NCBI RefSeq assembly: GCF_013408535.1 | Contig: NZ_JACBZA010000001.1 | Span: 4,734,850 to 4,798,849 of the forward strand | DNA: 64,000 bases | From: Actinopolymorpha cephalotaxi | GTDB taxonomy: Bacteria > Actinomycetota > Actinomycetes > Propionibacteriales > Actinopolymorphaceae | Direction: 5' to 3' | Part shown: one piece after another, positions 45,779 to 55,295 of the stretch | Layout of the letters: every line of letters begins with the position of its first letter | How positions within the stretch are numbered: the stretch's first letter is position 1 | Program-made: the position numbers and the translations under genes | The notes under the pieces: model-generated | The model's database searches: none | Told to the model about the DNA's origin: nothing | What the model saw: only the letters and a program-made list of their open reading frames with translations

Positions 45779-48700
45779 CACTCCGCACCCGCACCGCACC
45801 CGTCACCCCCGGACGGGCCGCGACCCGTACGCAGAACGCGCCCCCGCTCACCCCGCCGCAGCGGGAGCTGGTCCGCCGGTTGGACGGCTGCCTCGCCGCG
45901 TTGTCCGCCGACGTGGACATCGACGAGACCGGCCGTGTCCTCGCTGCCCGCGCCGCCACCGGTGAGCAGGCCCTGGGCGTCCAGGCCCCCGACAAGCCGG
46001 CCGAGACCGGGGCAGCGGGTTGGCACTACCACTACGACGACCACGGCGACCTGGCCAGGATCGAGGCCCCCGACGGCGCGGCGACCCACTACCGCTACGA
46101 CACCGACCGCCGCCTTGAGCTTGTCCTGCACGAGGACGGCCGCCCTACCCGCTACCACTACGACGACCGCGACCGGCTGGTCCAGGTCGAGGACGGCGTC
46201 CGCCGCCGCGTCATCGACTTCGACGACCGCGACCGTATCGTCGCCGTCCGCCACGGCCGGGAACTGCTGTGGACCTACCGCCACGACGACGCCGACCGGG
46301 TTGTCGAGGCCGCCGCGCCAGGCGTCCGCACCCGGCACCGGTTCGACGACGCCGGCCAGGTCAGCCGGGTCGAGCAGGTCGTCGACGGTGTGCCCGTCGC
46401 GGTCGAGTTCACCCACGACGACCAGGGCCGGCTCACGAGGGTCCGGCTCGAGGGCGGACCGGCCGTCGGCTACGGCTGGGACGACGCCGGCCGCCCGGCC
46501 ACCGTCACCCTCGACGGGCAACCCCTCGCCGCATTCGGCTACGACGACACCGCCCGCCGGGTGACCACGACCCTGGCCAACGGGGTCGTCGAGGAGACCC
46601 GCGCCGACCGGCTCGACGGCCGGCCCCTGACCCGCACCGTCCGCCGCGGCGACGTCGAGATGCTGACCCGCCACTACTCCTACGACCCGGCCGGCCGCGT
46701 CGTCGACGACGGCCACCGCCACCTCGCCTACGACGAACAGGGCCGGCTGAGGGAGGTCACCGAAACCTCCGGACGCCAGTGGTGGTTCGGCTTCGACCGT
46801 CGCGGCAACCTCACCGCCGTCGACGGCCGGCACACCGGCGAACCCGCGCTGCGCCTCGGCCACGACGGTGACCGGCTGACCTCCACCACCCCCGGCACCG
46901 GCACCCCCGCGGCGGTGGCCAACGACGCGTACGGAGCCGTCGTCGCCCTCACCCGCGCCGGCCACGAATGGGTCTACCGCTACGACGCGGCCGGCCACCT
47001 CGTGCAGGTCCGCCGCGACGGGCACGTCACCGCCCGGCTCAGCTACGACCACAAGGGCCGGCTGGTCCTGCTGCGCGGGCCAGACCACACCGAGCGGTAC
47101 GTCTACGGTCTGGGCGACGAACTCCTGGCCGTCACCGACGCGGCCGGCGTACTCCTGCGGCTGCCCGTACGCAGCCCGCTCGGCGTGCACGCCCACGTCG
47201 TCACCACGCCCCAGGGACCGGCGGTGCACTACCTGCACCACGACGACCGCGGCACCGTCTGGCTCGCCACCGACGCGCAGGGGCAGGTGCTCGCCCGCTA
47301 CGACTACGACCCGTACGGCCTCCCCCTCGGCGAAGCAGAGGAACCGACCGCAAGCACCAGCGCACCCGCGCCGGTGTTCGCGGGCCGCCCGCTCGTCCCC
47401 GGAACCGGCATGTACTACTTCGGCGCCCGCTGGCACCACCCCTGGCTGCGCCGCTTCCTGGCCCCGGACTCCTGGACCGCCGCACCCGACGACGAACGCC
47501 TGGTCCACCCCGCCTTCCCCGGCCGCCGCCAGGCCCTCGCCCGCGCCGAACAGCTACCGGACTGGCTCGCCCGGCCCGGGCTGCGGCAGCGCTACGCCTA
47601 CTGCGGCCACGACCCGGTCAACCGGACCGACCCGAACGGCCACTGGTCCTTCGGCGGCGTCGTCCTCAGCCTCCTCGGCGCGCTGTGGACCCTGCCGAAC
47701 ACGCTGTTCGGCCTGGTCGTCGAACTGTCCTGCCTGGTCGCGGAGGTGCTGCGCTGGCTGGCCTGGGCGGTCACCCTCGGCAGGGTGAGCTGGGAACCGC
47801 CCGGCTTCGATCTCGCCGCGTCCGGCCGGCTCAACGCGTTCGCCATGGTGTTCCGCGGCGGCTGGCTCGGTTCGTTCCCGTCCCTGCTCGGCATCACCTT
47901 CGGCAACGTGTTCTTCGTCTACGGCCGCTGGGAGGACGACCCGCGCTACAACGGGCCCGGCGACATCCTGCCGACCGCCTACCAGGGCAAGGTCCGCCTG
48001 CCGCTGTCCCAGTCGCTGTACGAACACGAACTCCGCCATACCAACCAGTACGGCTGGCTCGGCCCGTTCTTCCACCTCGGCCTGCCGCTGTTCGGGTTCT
48101 ACGAGTGGGACGTCATCCTGCACGGCTACCGCGACGCCTGGACCGAACGTGACGCCCGCGCCCACGCCCAGGGCCCACCCGCCCCCGTCGAGGTGACCGC
48201 CACCGACGCCGGCGGCGTCGCCGTCCCGCAGCTCGGCCGGACCTGGGTGTACTGGCGGCACGGCGGCACCACCCAGGTGCTGCGCACCCAACCCGACGGG
48301 CTGCTCCGGGCAACCCTCGTCCCGGGCTCGGACCGCCCGGCCGACTACACCCAACCGTTCACCGCGCTCCCAGGCACCTTCGTCGACGTCGCCGCCAGCC
48401 GCGGCGCCAAACCCCTGCCCGCCGACGTCCTCGCCACCCCCGGCCTGTTCACCAACCACGAGGTCGTCGCCACCGCCAACGGTGCCGGCACCATCGAGAT
48501 CCCCCGGCCGACCCTCACGCTGGAGGCCCCGAGCGAGCTCAGCCTGTGGCCGCTGCTGTGGGAACCACCCACTCCCGCCTACGCCACCACCGGACTCCCC
48601 CAGGGCGAGGCGCTGTGGAACCCACCCGACGGGCCCGGCTCCCTCACCGTCACCGAGGGCTCCCCGGCACCCGCCGCCCCCGCCAACGCCCGACCCGCCA

Positions 48701-50607
48701 CCCGCTGGCTCCGGCTGCGCGGCCAGGTCGACGCGACCACCACCGCCGGCCGGATCCGCCTCATCGACGCCGCCGGCCGGCGGATCCCCCTGGCGCCGAC
48801 ACCACCCGCCACCACCCCCGTCGACGAGGTGCCCATCGCTCTCGGCGCACCGACCACCGCCGGCACGCGCGGCTTCGAGGCCGTCCTCAAACCCGCCGAC
48901 GCGGCGACCGCGTTCGGGCCGGTGCAGGTCGCCGTCCTCGCCGACACACCCGCCGGACCGGCCGCGGACGCGTTCACCGTGCACCTGTGCGGCCTGCAAC
49001 TCGGGCTCGTCGACGACACCACTCCCACCCAGCCCGGCGCCGTACCCGGGGAGGCCGACGAGGCCGTGGCCGTCGACTTCGACGCCAGCCCACAGGCCGT
49101 GCTGCGCACCCTGTCCGGGCAGACCCGCGCCCGCCGGATGGTCCGCTACCGCATCGCCAACGAGCCACGCGTCCCGGACACCGGCGGCACCCCCACCCTG
49201 CGGCCGCGGATGCCGCTGTGGATGGGCGAGATGCAGCTGGTCGGCCTCGCTCGCACCGACCTGGAGGACCTGCTGGGCCGCCGCGCCGAACGCAAGAACG
49301 TCCAGGCCGGCACGCCGACCGGACCCCAGACCACCCGCCTCTCCTTCGACTGGCGGCTGCGGCTGAGCTGGGACGGTCCGGACGCGAACTCCGCCATGTT
49401 CGCCGCGCCGTTCCCCCGACCCGGGCAGCGGCACAACTCCGACCTCACCCTGCCGCGCACCTCCACCCCGATCACGGCCGTCCTCTCCTACGACAGCCGC
49501 GGCCGGCTCACCGACCCCACCGGCGCCGCCGCCCCCACCCACCAGGCCGGCACCCTCGAGCCCGCACCCGCCCCGGCGACCTTCCCGGTCCCCAACCGGC
49601 GGCTGCCCGGCGTCCGGCTCGGCCAGCGCCCCTGGGGAAGGACCCCCGCCGCCGCCGCGCTGCCGGCGCTGGTCGTGGAGTTCCAGCCGCTGGTCGCCGA
49701 TCCGGCCGGCGCGGAGATCCTGCGCGGCGGCGACGGGGAACTCGCGATCGTCGCGCTGCGCCTGGACGGGACCCCGGTCGACCCGGGCATGCTCAGCGAC
49801 CCCGCCGGCACACCCCGCCCCACCGGGGCGAACGACCCCACCCTCGCCCTGCCGCGTTTCCGGGTGATCGGCCGCAACGCACCCGCCGCCGACGTCGAGG
49901 CCACCATCCGGGCGCTCGTCGCGGACTACGTCACCAGCCACGCCACCGCCGCGCACATCCGGCCGCTGACCCAGCAGTGCTGGGAGACCACGGTGCTGCG
50001 GATCCTGCGCCACGAGAGCGGCGGCCAGTACCGCCAGTTCGACGACCGCGGCGCCGGCCGCCGCCGGTTCACCCGCCAGGGCGGCACCTGGTTCTTCGGC
50101 ACCGAACAGGACATGCCGCTGTTCGGGCCCCCGCACGGCTACGGCATCGGCCAGCTCGACTTCTTCTCCACTCCGCAACGCGGCGCCAACGACGACGAGG
50201 TGTGGAACTGGGTGGAGAACCTGCGCGCCGCCGTCCAGGTCGTCCTCGCCGAGAAGGCCGCCAGCGCCTGGGCACTCATCGGCCAGCACGCACCCGCCCC
50301 CCTGGACCGGTTCACCCGCGCGGTGTTCCAGCGTGAGCTCGTCCGCCGCTACAACGGCGGCACGGAGTTCACCTGGACCGGCACGACGTGGGCGGTCAGC
50401 CCGTCCCTGCGCTGGGCCCAGGACTCCGACCACAGCCAGGGACCGCACGCCAACCTGCTCTACCCCAACCAGGTGCTCGGCACCGGCCTCGTCTACTACC
50501 GCGACGCCGCCGGGCAGCCCAACCGGCCCGACGGCGCCGCCACGCAGTTCGCCTATCCACCCCCGATCGCCTTCGGCGCGGCGCAGTACACCCCGGAGAC
50601 GGCATGA
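45775..50607 (+). CDS. RHS/YD-repeat protein with metallopeptidase-like and lysozyme-like domains
   Basis: A 1,610-residue protein. YD repeats (YRYDTDRRLELV, YHYDDRDRLVQV types) fill about residues 80-535. The RHS core end follows (GMYYFGARWHHPWLRRFLAP near 545-565, then GHDPVNRTDPNG near 610-622). Next come two hydrophobic helices (about 625-665) and an HExxH site: His751, Glu752, His755, with Glu777 a candidate third zinc ligand. Several beta-rich domains follow. Residues 1400-1560 look like a lysozyme/transglycosylase fold, with Glu1414 in RHESGG and GYGIGQLDFF. RHS shells normally enclose a toxin; here they are followed by two envelope-degrading modules. The gene is coupled by ATGA overlaps to the tape measure and the NlpC-like gene. 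Cargo, tail enzyme or both remain possible. Confidence 0.85.
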   Translation: MTLRTRTAPVTPGRAATRTQNAPPLTPPQRELVRRLDGCLAALSADVDIDETGRVLAARAATGEQALGVQAPDKPAETGAAGWHYHYDDHGDLARIEAPDGAATHYRYDTDRRLELVLHEDGRPTRYHYDDRDRLVQVEDGVRRRVIDFDDRDRIVAVRHGRELLWTYRHDDADRVVEAAAPGVRTRHRFDDAGQVSRVEQVVDGVPVAVEFTHDDQGRLTRVRLEGGPAVGYGWDDAGRPATVTLDGQPLAAFGYDDTARRVTTTLANGVVEETRADRLDGRPLTRTVRRGDVEMLTRHYSYDPAGRVVDDGHRHLAYDEQGRLREVTETSGRQWWFGFDRRGNLTAVDGRHTGEPALRLGHDGDRLTSTTPGTGTPAAVANDAYGAVVALTRAGHEWVYRYDAAGHLVQVRRDGHVTARLSYDHKGRLVLLRGPDHTERYVYGLGDELLAVTDAAGVLLRLPVRSPLGVHAHVVTTPQGPAVHYLHHDDRGTVWLATDAQGQVLARYDYDPYGLPLGEAEEPTASTSAPAPVFAGRPLVPGTGMYYFGARWHHPWLRRFLAPDSWTAAPDDERLVHPAFPGRRQALARAEQLPDWLARPGLRQRYAYCGHDPVNRTDPNGHWSFGGVVLSLLGALWTLPNTLFGLVVELSCLVAEVLRWLAWAVTLGRVSWEPPGFDLAASGRLNAFAMVFRGGWLGSFPSLLGITFGNVFFVYGRWEDDPRYNGPGDILPTAYQGKVRLPLSQSLYEHELRHTNQYGWLGPFFHLGLPLFGFYEWDVILHGYRDAWTERDARAHAQGPPAPVEVTATDAGGVAVPQLGRTWVYWRHGGTTQVLRTQPDGLLRATLVPGSDRPADYTQPFTALPGTFVDVAASRGAKPLPADVLATPGLFTNHEVVATANGAGTIEIPRPTLTLEAPSELSLWPLLWEPPTPAYATTGLPQGEALWNPPDGPGSLTVTEGSPAPAAPANARPATRWLRLRGQVDATTTAGRIRLIDAAGRRIPLAPTPPATTPVDEVPIALGAPTTAGTRGFEAVLKPADAATAFGPVQVAVLADTPAGPAADAFTVHLCGLQLGLVDDTTPTQPGAVPGEADEAVAVDFDASPQAVLRTLSGQTRARRMVRYRIANEPRVPDTGGTPTLRPRMPLWMGEMQLVGLARTDLEDLLGRRAERKNVQAGTPTGPQTTRLSFDWRLRLSWDGPDANSAMFAAPFPRPGQRHNSDLTLPRTSTPITAVLSYDSRGRLTDPTGAAAPTHQAGTLEPAPAPATFPVPNRRLPGVRLGQRPWGRTPAAAALPALVVEFQPLVADPAGAEILRGGDGELAIVALRLDGTPVDPGMLSDPAGTPRPTGANDPTLALPRFRVIGRNAPAADVEATIRALVADYVTSHATAAHIRPLTQQCWETTVLRILRHESGGQYRQFDDRGAGRRRFTRQGGTWFFGTEQDMPLFGPPHGYGIGQLDFFSTPQRGANDDEVWNWVENLRAAVQVVLAEKAASAWALIGQHAPAPLDRFTRAVFQRELVRRYNGGTEFTWTGTTWAVSPSLRWAQDSDHSQGPHANLLYPNQVLGTGLVYYRDAAGQPNRPDGAATQFAYPPPIAFGAAQYTPETA

Positions 50608-51932
50608 CCAACCTCACCGGATTCGTCACCCGTGACGGCACCGAGGTCCTGATCGGCAACGCCCTCGTCCGCGGCTACCGCACGCTGCTGCGGACCACCC
50701 GTGCGCTGAAGGTGTACGCAGCCGCCGACACCACCTCGAAGGTCCTCGCCACCGCCCCGGCCGGCGACTACCCGGTCCTGGAGATCCGGCCCGGGGCCGC
50801 CAAGGGCTCGGACTACGTGCGGGTCTCCTCCACCGGCCTGCCCGGCGGGCAGGGCTGGATCTGCTCCCGCTGGCGCACCTCCCACTACGCGCTGCCCTAC
50901 GACGACCCGCTGCCCGGCGGGGGTGTGCGGTCCGGGTCGGACGGTAGGTTCACCCTGCCCGTCCCCGACGGCGCACCGGCCGAGCAGGTCTACCGGCTGC
51001 GCGCCGGCGCCGACGGCCACCTGGACGGGCAGAGCGTGCGCGGGTACGCCGCGCTGCCGTTCACCGTGCCGCTGCCCGCCGCGACCAACCCGGTCGCCGA
51101 GACCCGCCTGGTCAGCCTCCTGCACCACTTCCGCGGCTGGTACTACACGCCGAAACGCCCGGGCTCCTCCGCGCGGTTCACCCCGCAGTACCCCTACGAC
51201 ATCGGCATCACCGTCTCGCTGGAGACCGACCACCCCAAACCGCCCACCTACGACGACTGCTGCAGCTTCGTCGAGGCCCTGCTCGTGCGCGGCTGGAAGG
51301 ACGCCACCGTCCCCGGCTTCAGCTGGAACCTCACCAAGCACAACCGGTCCATGATCACCGACCCCGCCCACATCTACTCCTCGGTGGAGGTTCTCGAGGA
51401 CGCCGGCGTCGCCGACCACATCGGCGGCGACGACCCGCCACCGCCCTGGACGGTGGTGCAGGGCTGGCGCGACCCGAACAACCTCGGCAAGGGCGGCCAC
51501 ACCTTCCTCATCGTCGACATCCACGCCGAGACCGGCCGGGTCCTGACCCTGGAGAGCAACCTCACCTACGGCCTGAACGGGCCCGGCATGCGGATGCTCG
51601 GCGGCATCGAGGAGTTCATGGGCCGGGAATACCTGTGTCCCACCGACGGGTACGTCTACGACCCCGCCGTCGGCGACCCCGCCCACGGTGTACCGCCCGG
51701 CACGTCGTTCCGCGCCGCCACCATGTGGGACCTGGTGCGCGGCAACGCGCTCCCACCGGACTGGGTGTGTCCCGGCTGCGGCACCAACCAGATGCTGTTC
51801 GTGCCGTACTGCCGGCCACCCCGCGACTGGTGGAAACACGACTACCTCAAGACCTGGGACGACATCCGCAGCTACTACGCCGGGCGGCGGCTGGCCCGGC
51901 TGCGGGTGCGGGATCTGGCCTGGGTGCGGTGA
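50604..51932 (+). CDS. SH3-like and NlpC/P60-like cell-wall hydrolase
   Basis: A 442-residue protein. An N-terminal SH3-like segment (about 30-95, KVYAAADTTSKVLATAPAGD ending in GWICSRW) is followed by a beta-rich linker. A cysteine-peptidase-like region has Cys219/Cys220 in YDDCCSFVEALL and His299 in GKGGHTFLIVDI. This order fits NlpC/P60 or related papain-like amidases that cut peptidoglycan peptides. A CPGCGTNQ knuckle near residue 390 may bind metal. The ATG overlaps the RHS stop. Position before the hub suggests a tail-tip enzyme or partner of the RHS protein. The assignment of the catalytic pair is mine, from motif shape. Confidence 0.7.
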   Translation: MTNLTGFVTRDGTEVLIGNALVRGYRTLLRTTRALKVYAAADTTSKVLATAPAGDYPVLEIRPGAAKGSDYVRVSSTGLPGGQGWICSRWRTSHYALPYDDPLPGGGVRSGSDGRFTLPVPDGAPAEQVYRLRAGADGHLDGQSVRGYAALPFTVPLPAATNPVAETRLVSLLHHFRGWYYTPKRPGSSARFTPQYPYDIGITVSLETDHPKPPTYDDCCSFVEALLVRGWKDATVPGFSWNLTKHNRSMITDPAHIYSSVEVLEDAGVADHIGGDDPPPPWTVVQGWRDPNNLGKGGHTFLIVDIHAETGRVLTLESNLTYGLNGPGMRMLGGIEEFMGREYLCPTDGYVYDPAVGDPAHGVPPGTSFRAATMWDLVRGNALPPDWVCPGCGTNQMLFVPYCRPPRDWWKHDYLKTWDDIRSYYAGRRLARLRVRDLAWVR

Positions 51933-51945
51933 GGCAGGTGCGACC

Positions 51946-52998
51946 GTGAAACCGACGTACCAGCTCAGCATCGGGCTGCTCCGCGCCACCGACGCAGAAC
52001 CGGTGGGCGGCCCGACGACGCTCACCGTCGACCGGGCCGTCGACGTGCCCCTCGACATCGCCCGCATCCGGTTCTGCACCCGCCACGACATCAGCCTCGG
52101 CGCCAACCTCACGCTGCGCCTGGGCCTGGGCGCCGCACCCGTCGACACGTTCACCGGCACCGTCGCCGAGGTCCGCACCACCCTCACGGGTACGTCGGTC
52201 CTCGCCACCGGCACCATGCGCAACCTGATGGAGTTGCGGGTCGCTGCGGCATACTCCGACGTCACCGTCGGCACCGTCGCCCGCGACCTGGCGACCCGCG
52301 CCGGCCTGGCGCCGGCGGACGTGCACGAGGGGCCGCTGCTGCCCCGCTTCGCCGTCGACGTGTTCCGCAGCGGCCACGAACACCTCGCCGACCTCGCCCA
52401 CAGCTTCGGCCTGGACCTGTACGCCGACCGGCAGGGCCGGCTCGTGCTCCGGGCCCTGCCTGGCGGCACACCCAGCCTCACCGGCACGGCCGGCGCCGCG
52501 GCCGCGGGGCTCGCCGGACCCGCCGCGGCCCGCTACGGCGCCGACATCCTCACCGCCCGGGGAACCCGCCGCCCACCCAGCTACGACGTCGTGACCGTCG
52601 GCGGGGAGAGCCCGGCATCCACCCGCGGCGCCACCGCGGCGTCCTGGCTCACCACCGATGACCAGGTCGCCCGCGCCGACGCCGGTTCCGGTGCCGGCTC
52701 CGGAAGCCGGCGAGGGCTCCTGCTCGCACCACTCGCCCGCACCAGGGACCTCGCCCACGACATCGCCGAAGGCCAGCTGCGCCGAGCCAGCCGGTCGACC
52801 AACCTGGTCGAGGTCACCGTGCCCGGCCGGCCCGACCTCGACCTCGGTGACACCCTCGCCGTCGCGGCCATGCCGTCCGACGCACCGGGCGGCAGCGGCC
52901 AGGTCCGTGCGCTGCGCCACCACCTCAGCGCCGACGGCGGGTTCACCACCACCGTCCGGCTCGCCCTGCCGACCGTCGCCCCGGAGGTGCGGCCATGA
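51946..52998 (+). CDS. Baseplate hub protein (gpD/gp27-like)
   Basis: A 350-residue protein from a GTG. It has the late-control gpD-type pattern: a first beta domain, the segment VTVGTVARDLATRAGLAPAD, then HEHLADLAHSFGLDLYADRQ-G and later TNLVEVTVPGRPDLDLGDTL. The hub trimer connects the tube to the spike. The next gene's ATG overlaps its stop (ATGA), consistent with hub and spike made in step. Confidence 0.85.
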   Translation: MKPTYQLSIGLLRATDAEPVGGPTTLTVDRAVDVPLDIARIRFCTRHDISLGANLTLRLGLGAAPVDTFTGTVAEVRTTLTGTSVLATGTMRNLMELRVAAAYSDVTVGTVARDLATRAGLAPADVHEGPLLPRFAVDVFRSGHEHLADLAHSFGLDLYADRQGRLVLRALPGGTPSLTGTAGAAAAGLAGPAAARYGADILTARGTRRPPSYDVVTVGGESPASTRGATAASWLTTDDQVARADAGSGAGSGSRRGLLLAPLARTRDLAHDIAEGQLRRASRSTNLVEVTVPGRPDLDLGDTLAVAAMPSDAPGGSGQVRALRHHLSADGGFTTTVRLALPTVAPEVRP

Positions 52999-53648
52999 CC
53001 TCGATGGTCGAACTCATCCGCTCCGTCGTACGCCGCGAACTCACCGCGCTGCGACCACCGGCGCTCGGTGTCGTCACCGGCGTCCACCCCCACACCGGCG
53101 ACAGCGACGACTTCAACGACGAGGTGGACGTCCAGCTGCAACACGAAGGCCTCACCCTGGCCCGCGTCCCGGTCGCCGTCACCCAACCAGGCAGCGTCGC
53201 GCCGCTGAAGAACGGCGACCTCGTGCTCGTCCAGTTCCTCGCCGGCAGCCTCGCCCAACCGCTGGTCACCGCCTGCTTCCACCACGCCGACGACCGCCCA
53301 CCCGTCCACGCCGACGGCGACCTGGTGATCGAACACCGGGTGCCCGGGGACGGCACCCGCAACCAACTCCGGTTCGGCGCCGACGGGACGATCCGCATCG
53401 ACCGTGACCTCGCCGACGACGGCACCGCCAAAGCCACCGTCGTCCTCACCAAGGACGGCAACGTCGAGGTCAGCACCGACACCACCGTCGAGGTCACCTG
53501 CCAGACGCTCCGAGTCAAAGGCGACGTCGTTGTCGACAACGGAAACCTCACCGTGAACGACGGCATCCTCCGGACCGGGCACTCCGGCACCACGACCGAG
53601 ATCGACGGCACCACGATCACCGGCAAGCCGGGAACTCCCAATGCCTGA
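52995..53648 (+). CDS. Baseplate spike protein (gpV/gp5-like)
   Basis: A 217-residue protein. An N-terminal OB-fold-like part (ALGVVTGVHPHTGDSDDFND, then RVPVAVTQPGSVAPLKNGDL) is followed by a C-terminal part with repeating short strands (VEVSTDTTVEVTCQTLRVKG, GDVVVDNGNLTVNDG) that suits the triple-stranded beta-helix of tail spikes. It overlaps the hub gene by 4 nt and the PAAR-like gene by 8 nt. It should form the puncturing needle below the hub. Confidence 0.85.
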   Translation: MTSMVELIRSVVRRELTALRPPALGVVTGVHPHTGDSDDFNDEVDVQLQHEGLTLARVPVAVTQPGSVAPLKNGDLVLVQFLAGSLAQPLVTACFHHADDRPPVHADGDLVIEHRVPGDGTRNQLRFGADGTIRIDRDLADDGTAKATVVLTKDGNVEVSTDTTVEVTCQTLRVKGDVVVDNGNLTVNDGILRTGHSGTTTEIDGTTITGKPGTPNA

Positions 53649-54066
53649 CCTGAAGCTGAACGGCCCCCTGGACCTCAACGGCAGCCTCAACCTCGTCGCC
53701 GACAGCGGCGGCAAGGTGCTCGTCAACGGCGTCCAGGCCCTCGTCGAAGGGGCGGAAGGCCTCGCACCCGCCCCGGTCGCGCTGCCACCACCGCCGGCGA
53801 GCCCAGCCGATCCCGGCCAGAACGTCGAGGTGGTCACCAGCCTCGGAAAGACCGTCAAGGCCGACGGCACGGCACTGGTGACCACCGGCATGGTCCTGCA
53901 GGGAACGAACTCCTCCACCTGGCCCGGCATGGTGCTACCCAGCACCCAGAACACCGGCCCGGCCGCCGTGAAGGCCAACGGCCTGCCGATCAACGTCCTC
54001 GGCGACCGCGCCACCATCTTCCCCAACGGGGCAGCCGTATCCATCGACCAGGCCAGCGGACAGTAG
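53641..54066 (+). CDS. PAAR-like spike tip protein
   Basis: A 141-residue protein starting within the spike gene's last codons. The N-terminus repeats short strands (LKLNGPLDLNGSLNLV), and the rest (GKTVKADGTALVTTGMVLQG, GLPINVLGDRATIFPNG) recalls PAAR/DUF4150-like tips that sharpen the spike. The expected metal-binding His residues are not evident, so it is PAAR-like by position and glycine-turn pattern rather than by full motif. Confidence 0.6.
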   Translation: MPDLKLNGPLDLNGSLNLVADSGGKVLVNGVQALVEGAEGLAPAPVALPPPPASPADPGQNVEVVTSLGKTVKADGTALVTTGMVLQGTNSSTWPGMVLPSTQNTGPAAVKANGLPINVLGDRATIFPNGAAVSIDQASGQ

Positions 54067-54076
54067 GGGCCTCGCG

Positions 54077-54850
54077 ATGGGACTGGTCACGATGAGCATC
54101 GCCGAACCGGCGCACGACAGCCGCGTCGCGGGCCGCACCCAGCAGGTCCACTTCCGGGGCCGCATCGACGCGGTGGACCCGGCCGCGGGACAGCTGTGGA
54201 CCCGGTGGTACTCCAGCCTGCCCGCCGCCCCGGGCATACCACCCGATCCGCGGTCCGGCACGACCGTCGACCTGGACAAGGTGGCCATCAGCCCACCCGG
54301 CGGCGCACTGGCGTTCGACCGCACGCTGTGGATCGGCTCGCACACCATCACCTTCACCGCCAAGGACGTTCGGGGCGACGACAAGGCGGCGTTGACAGCC
54401 GTCCAACACGCCGGGGCGGCCGGAGGAACCCCCGCACCGGGTGTGCCCGCACCCTGCGTGATCCACGTGCTCATCGCCGAACCCGTCCGGCTGTCCTCAG
54501 CCGGTGCGGACAACCGGCGCCCCCTCGCCCGCGCGGCCGGTGTCTGGGCGGAGGCACCGGTCGCCTGGCCCGACCCGGCCTACCAGGCGGTGAACCGGAT
54601 CGAGTACCGCTGGGTCTTCACGACGCCTTCAGGTACCGAGGTCGCCGCACTCCGCCCGCTCACCAGTGGCCTGCAGTTCGCCGCGCGGAGCGACACCCAC
54701 CCGCCGTGTGTGGGCATCGCACCGATCCCGGCGACTGTTCCCGCCGGCGCCTACAACCTGACTCTGCAGGTCGGCTTCGGGTGGAACGAGACCAGCAGGA
54801 CGTACACCAACCACGACGAGAAGACCGTGTCCGTCACGGTCACGAACTGA
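54077..54850 (+). CDS. Hypothetical beta-sandwich protein of the baseplate operon
   Basis: A 257-residue protein with two Ig-like stretches: one near residues 15-105 (LWIGSHTITFTAKDVRGDD) and one near 165-255 (YNLTLQVGFGWNETSRTYTN, EKTVSVTVTN). There is no signal peptide. It lies between the PAAR-like and gp25 genes, where baseplate operons often carry accessory decoration or binding proteins. I do not recognise a family. Confidence 0.6.
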   Translation: MGLVTMSIAEPAHDSRVAGRTQQVHFRGRIDAVDPAAGQLWTRWYSSLPAAPGIPPDPRSGTTVDLDKVAISPPGGALAFDRTLWIGSHTITFTAKDVRGDDKAALTAVQHAGAAGGTPAPGVPAPCVIHVLIAEPVRLSSAGADNRRPLARAAGVWAEAPVAWPDPAYQAVNRIEYRWVFTTPSGTEVAALRPLTSGLQFAARSDTHPPCVGIAPIPATVPAGAYNLTLQVGFGWNETSRTYTNHDEKTVSVTVTN

Positions 54851-54872
54851 GAATCGGCAAGGGGGGAAGCGG

Positions 54873-55295
54873 ATGAGCGAGGTGGACGAGCGGGACTTCG
54901 GAGTCGACCTGCTCCTGGTCCCGTCCGGCAACGAGGCGCGCGACCTCAGCGTCGCCGGCACCGGCGGGCTCCAGACGGCCCACGGCGCCGACGCCGCCGT
55001 CCAGGCACTCACCATGCGGCTGCTAGTACGCAGGGGCGAACTGGAACCACTCGGCTGGCCCGACTACGGATCCCGCCTGCACGAGCTCGTCGGCGAACCC
55101 GACGTACCCCGCACCCGGTTGTGGCTCGCCCAGTACGCACGCGAAGCGGTGGCCGCCGACCCACGCGTCCGCGAGGTCGAGGACGTCACCGTCACCACCG
55201 ACCGCTTCCAGGCCCGCATCACGCTGCGGCTCCTGCTCCAGGACCGCACCCAGCCCGTCCAGCTCGCAGTCGCCGTCCCCTTGGAGGCGCCGTGA
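54873..55295 (+). CDS. Baseplate wedge protein (gp25/gpW-like)
   Basis: A 140-residue protein. The core (ALTMRLLVRRGELEPLGWPD-YGSRLHELVGEP, then RTRLWLAQYAREAVAADPRV) matches the gp25 family, in which an Arg/Glu-rich segment starts sheath assembly at the baseplate. GGGGGGAAGCGG precedes the ATG. The stop overlaps the gpJ start as GTGA. Confidence 0.88.
   Translation: MSEVDERDFGVDLLLVPSGNEARDLSVAGTGGLQTAHGADAAVQALTMRLLVRRGELEPLGWPDYGSRLHELVGEPDVPRTRLWLAQYAREAVAADPRVREVEDVTVTTDRFQARITLRLLLQDRTQPVQLAVAVPLEAP

Noticed and set aside
47554-50448. Minus-strand open frame of 964 codons opposite the RHS gene
   Set aside because: Composition artefact; the plus-strand product has recognisable RHS, HExxH and lysozyme-like motifs.
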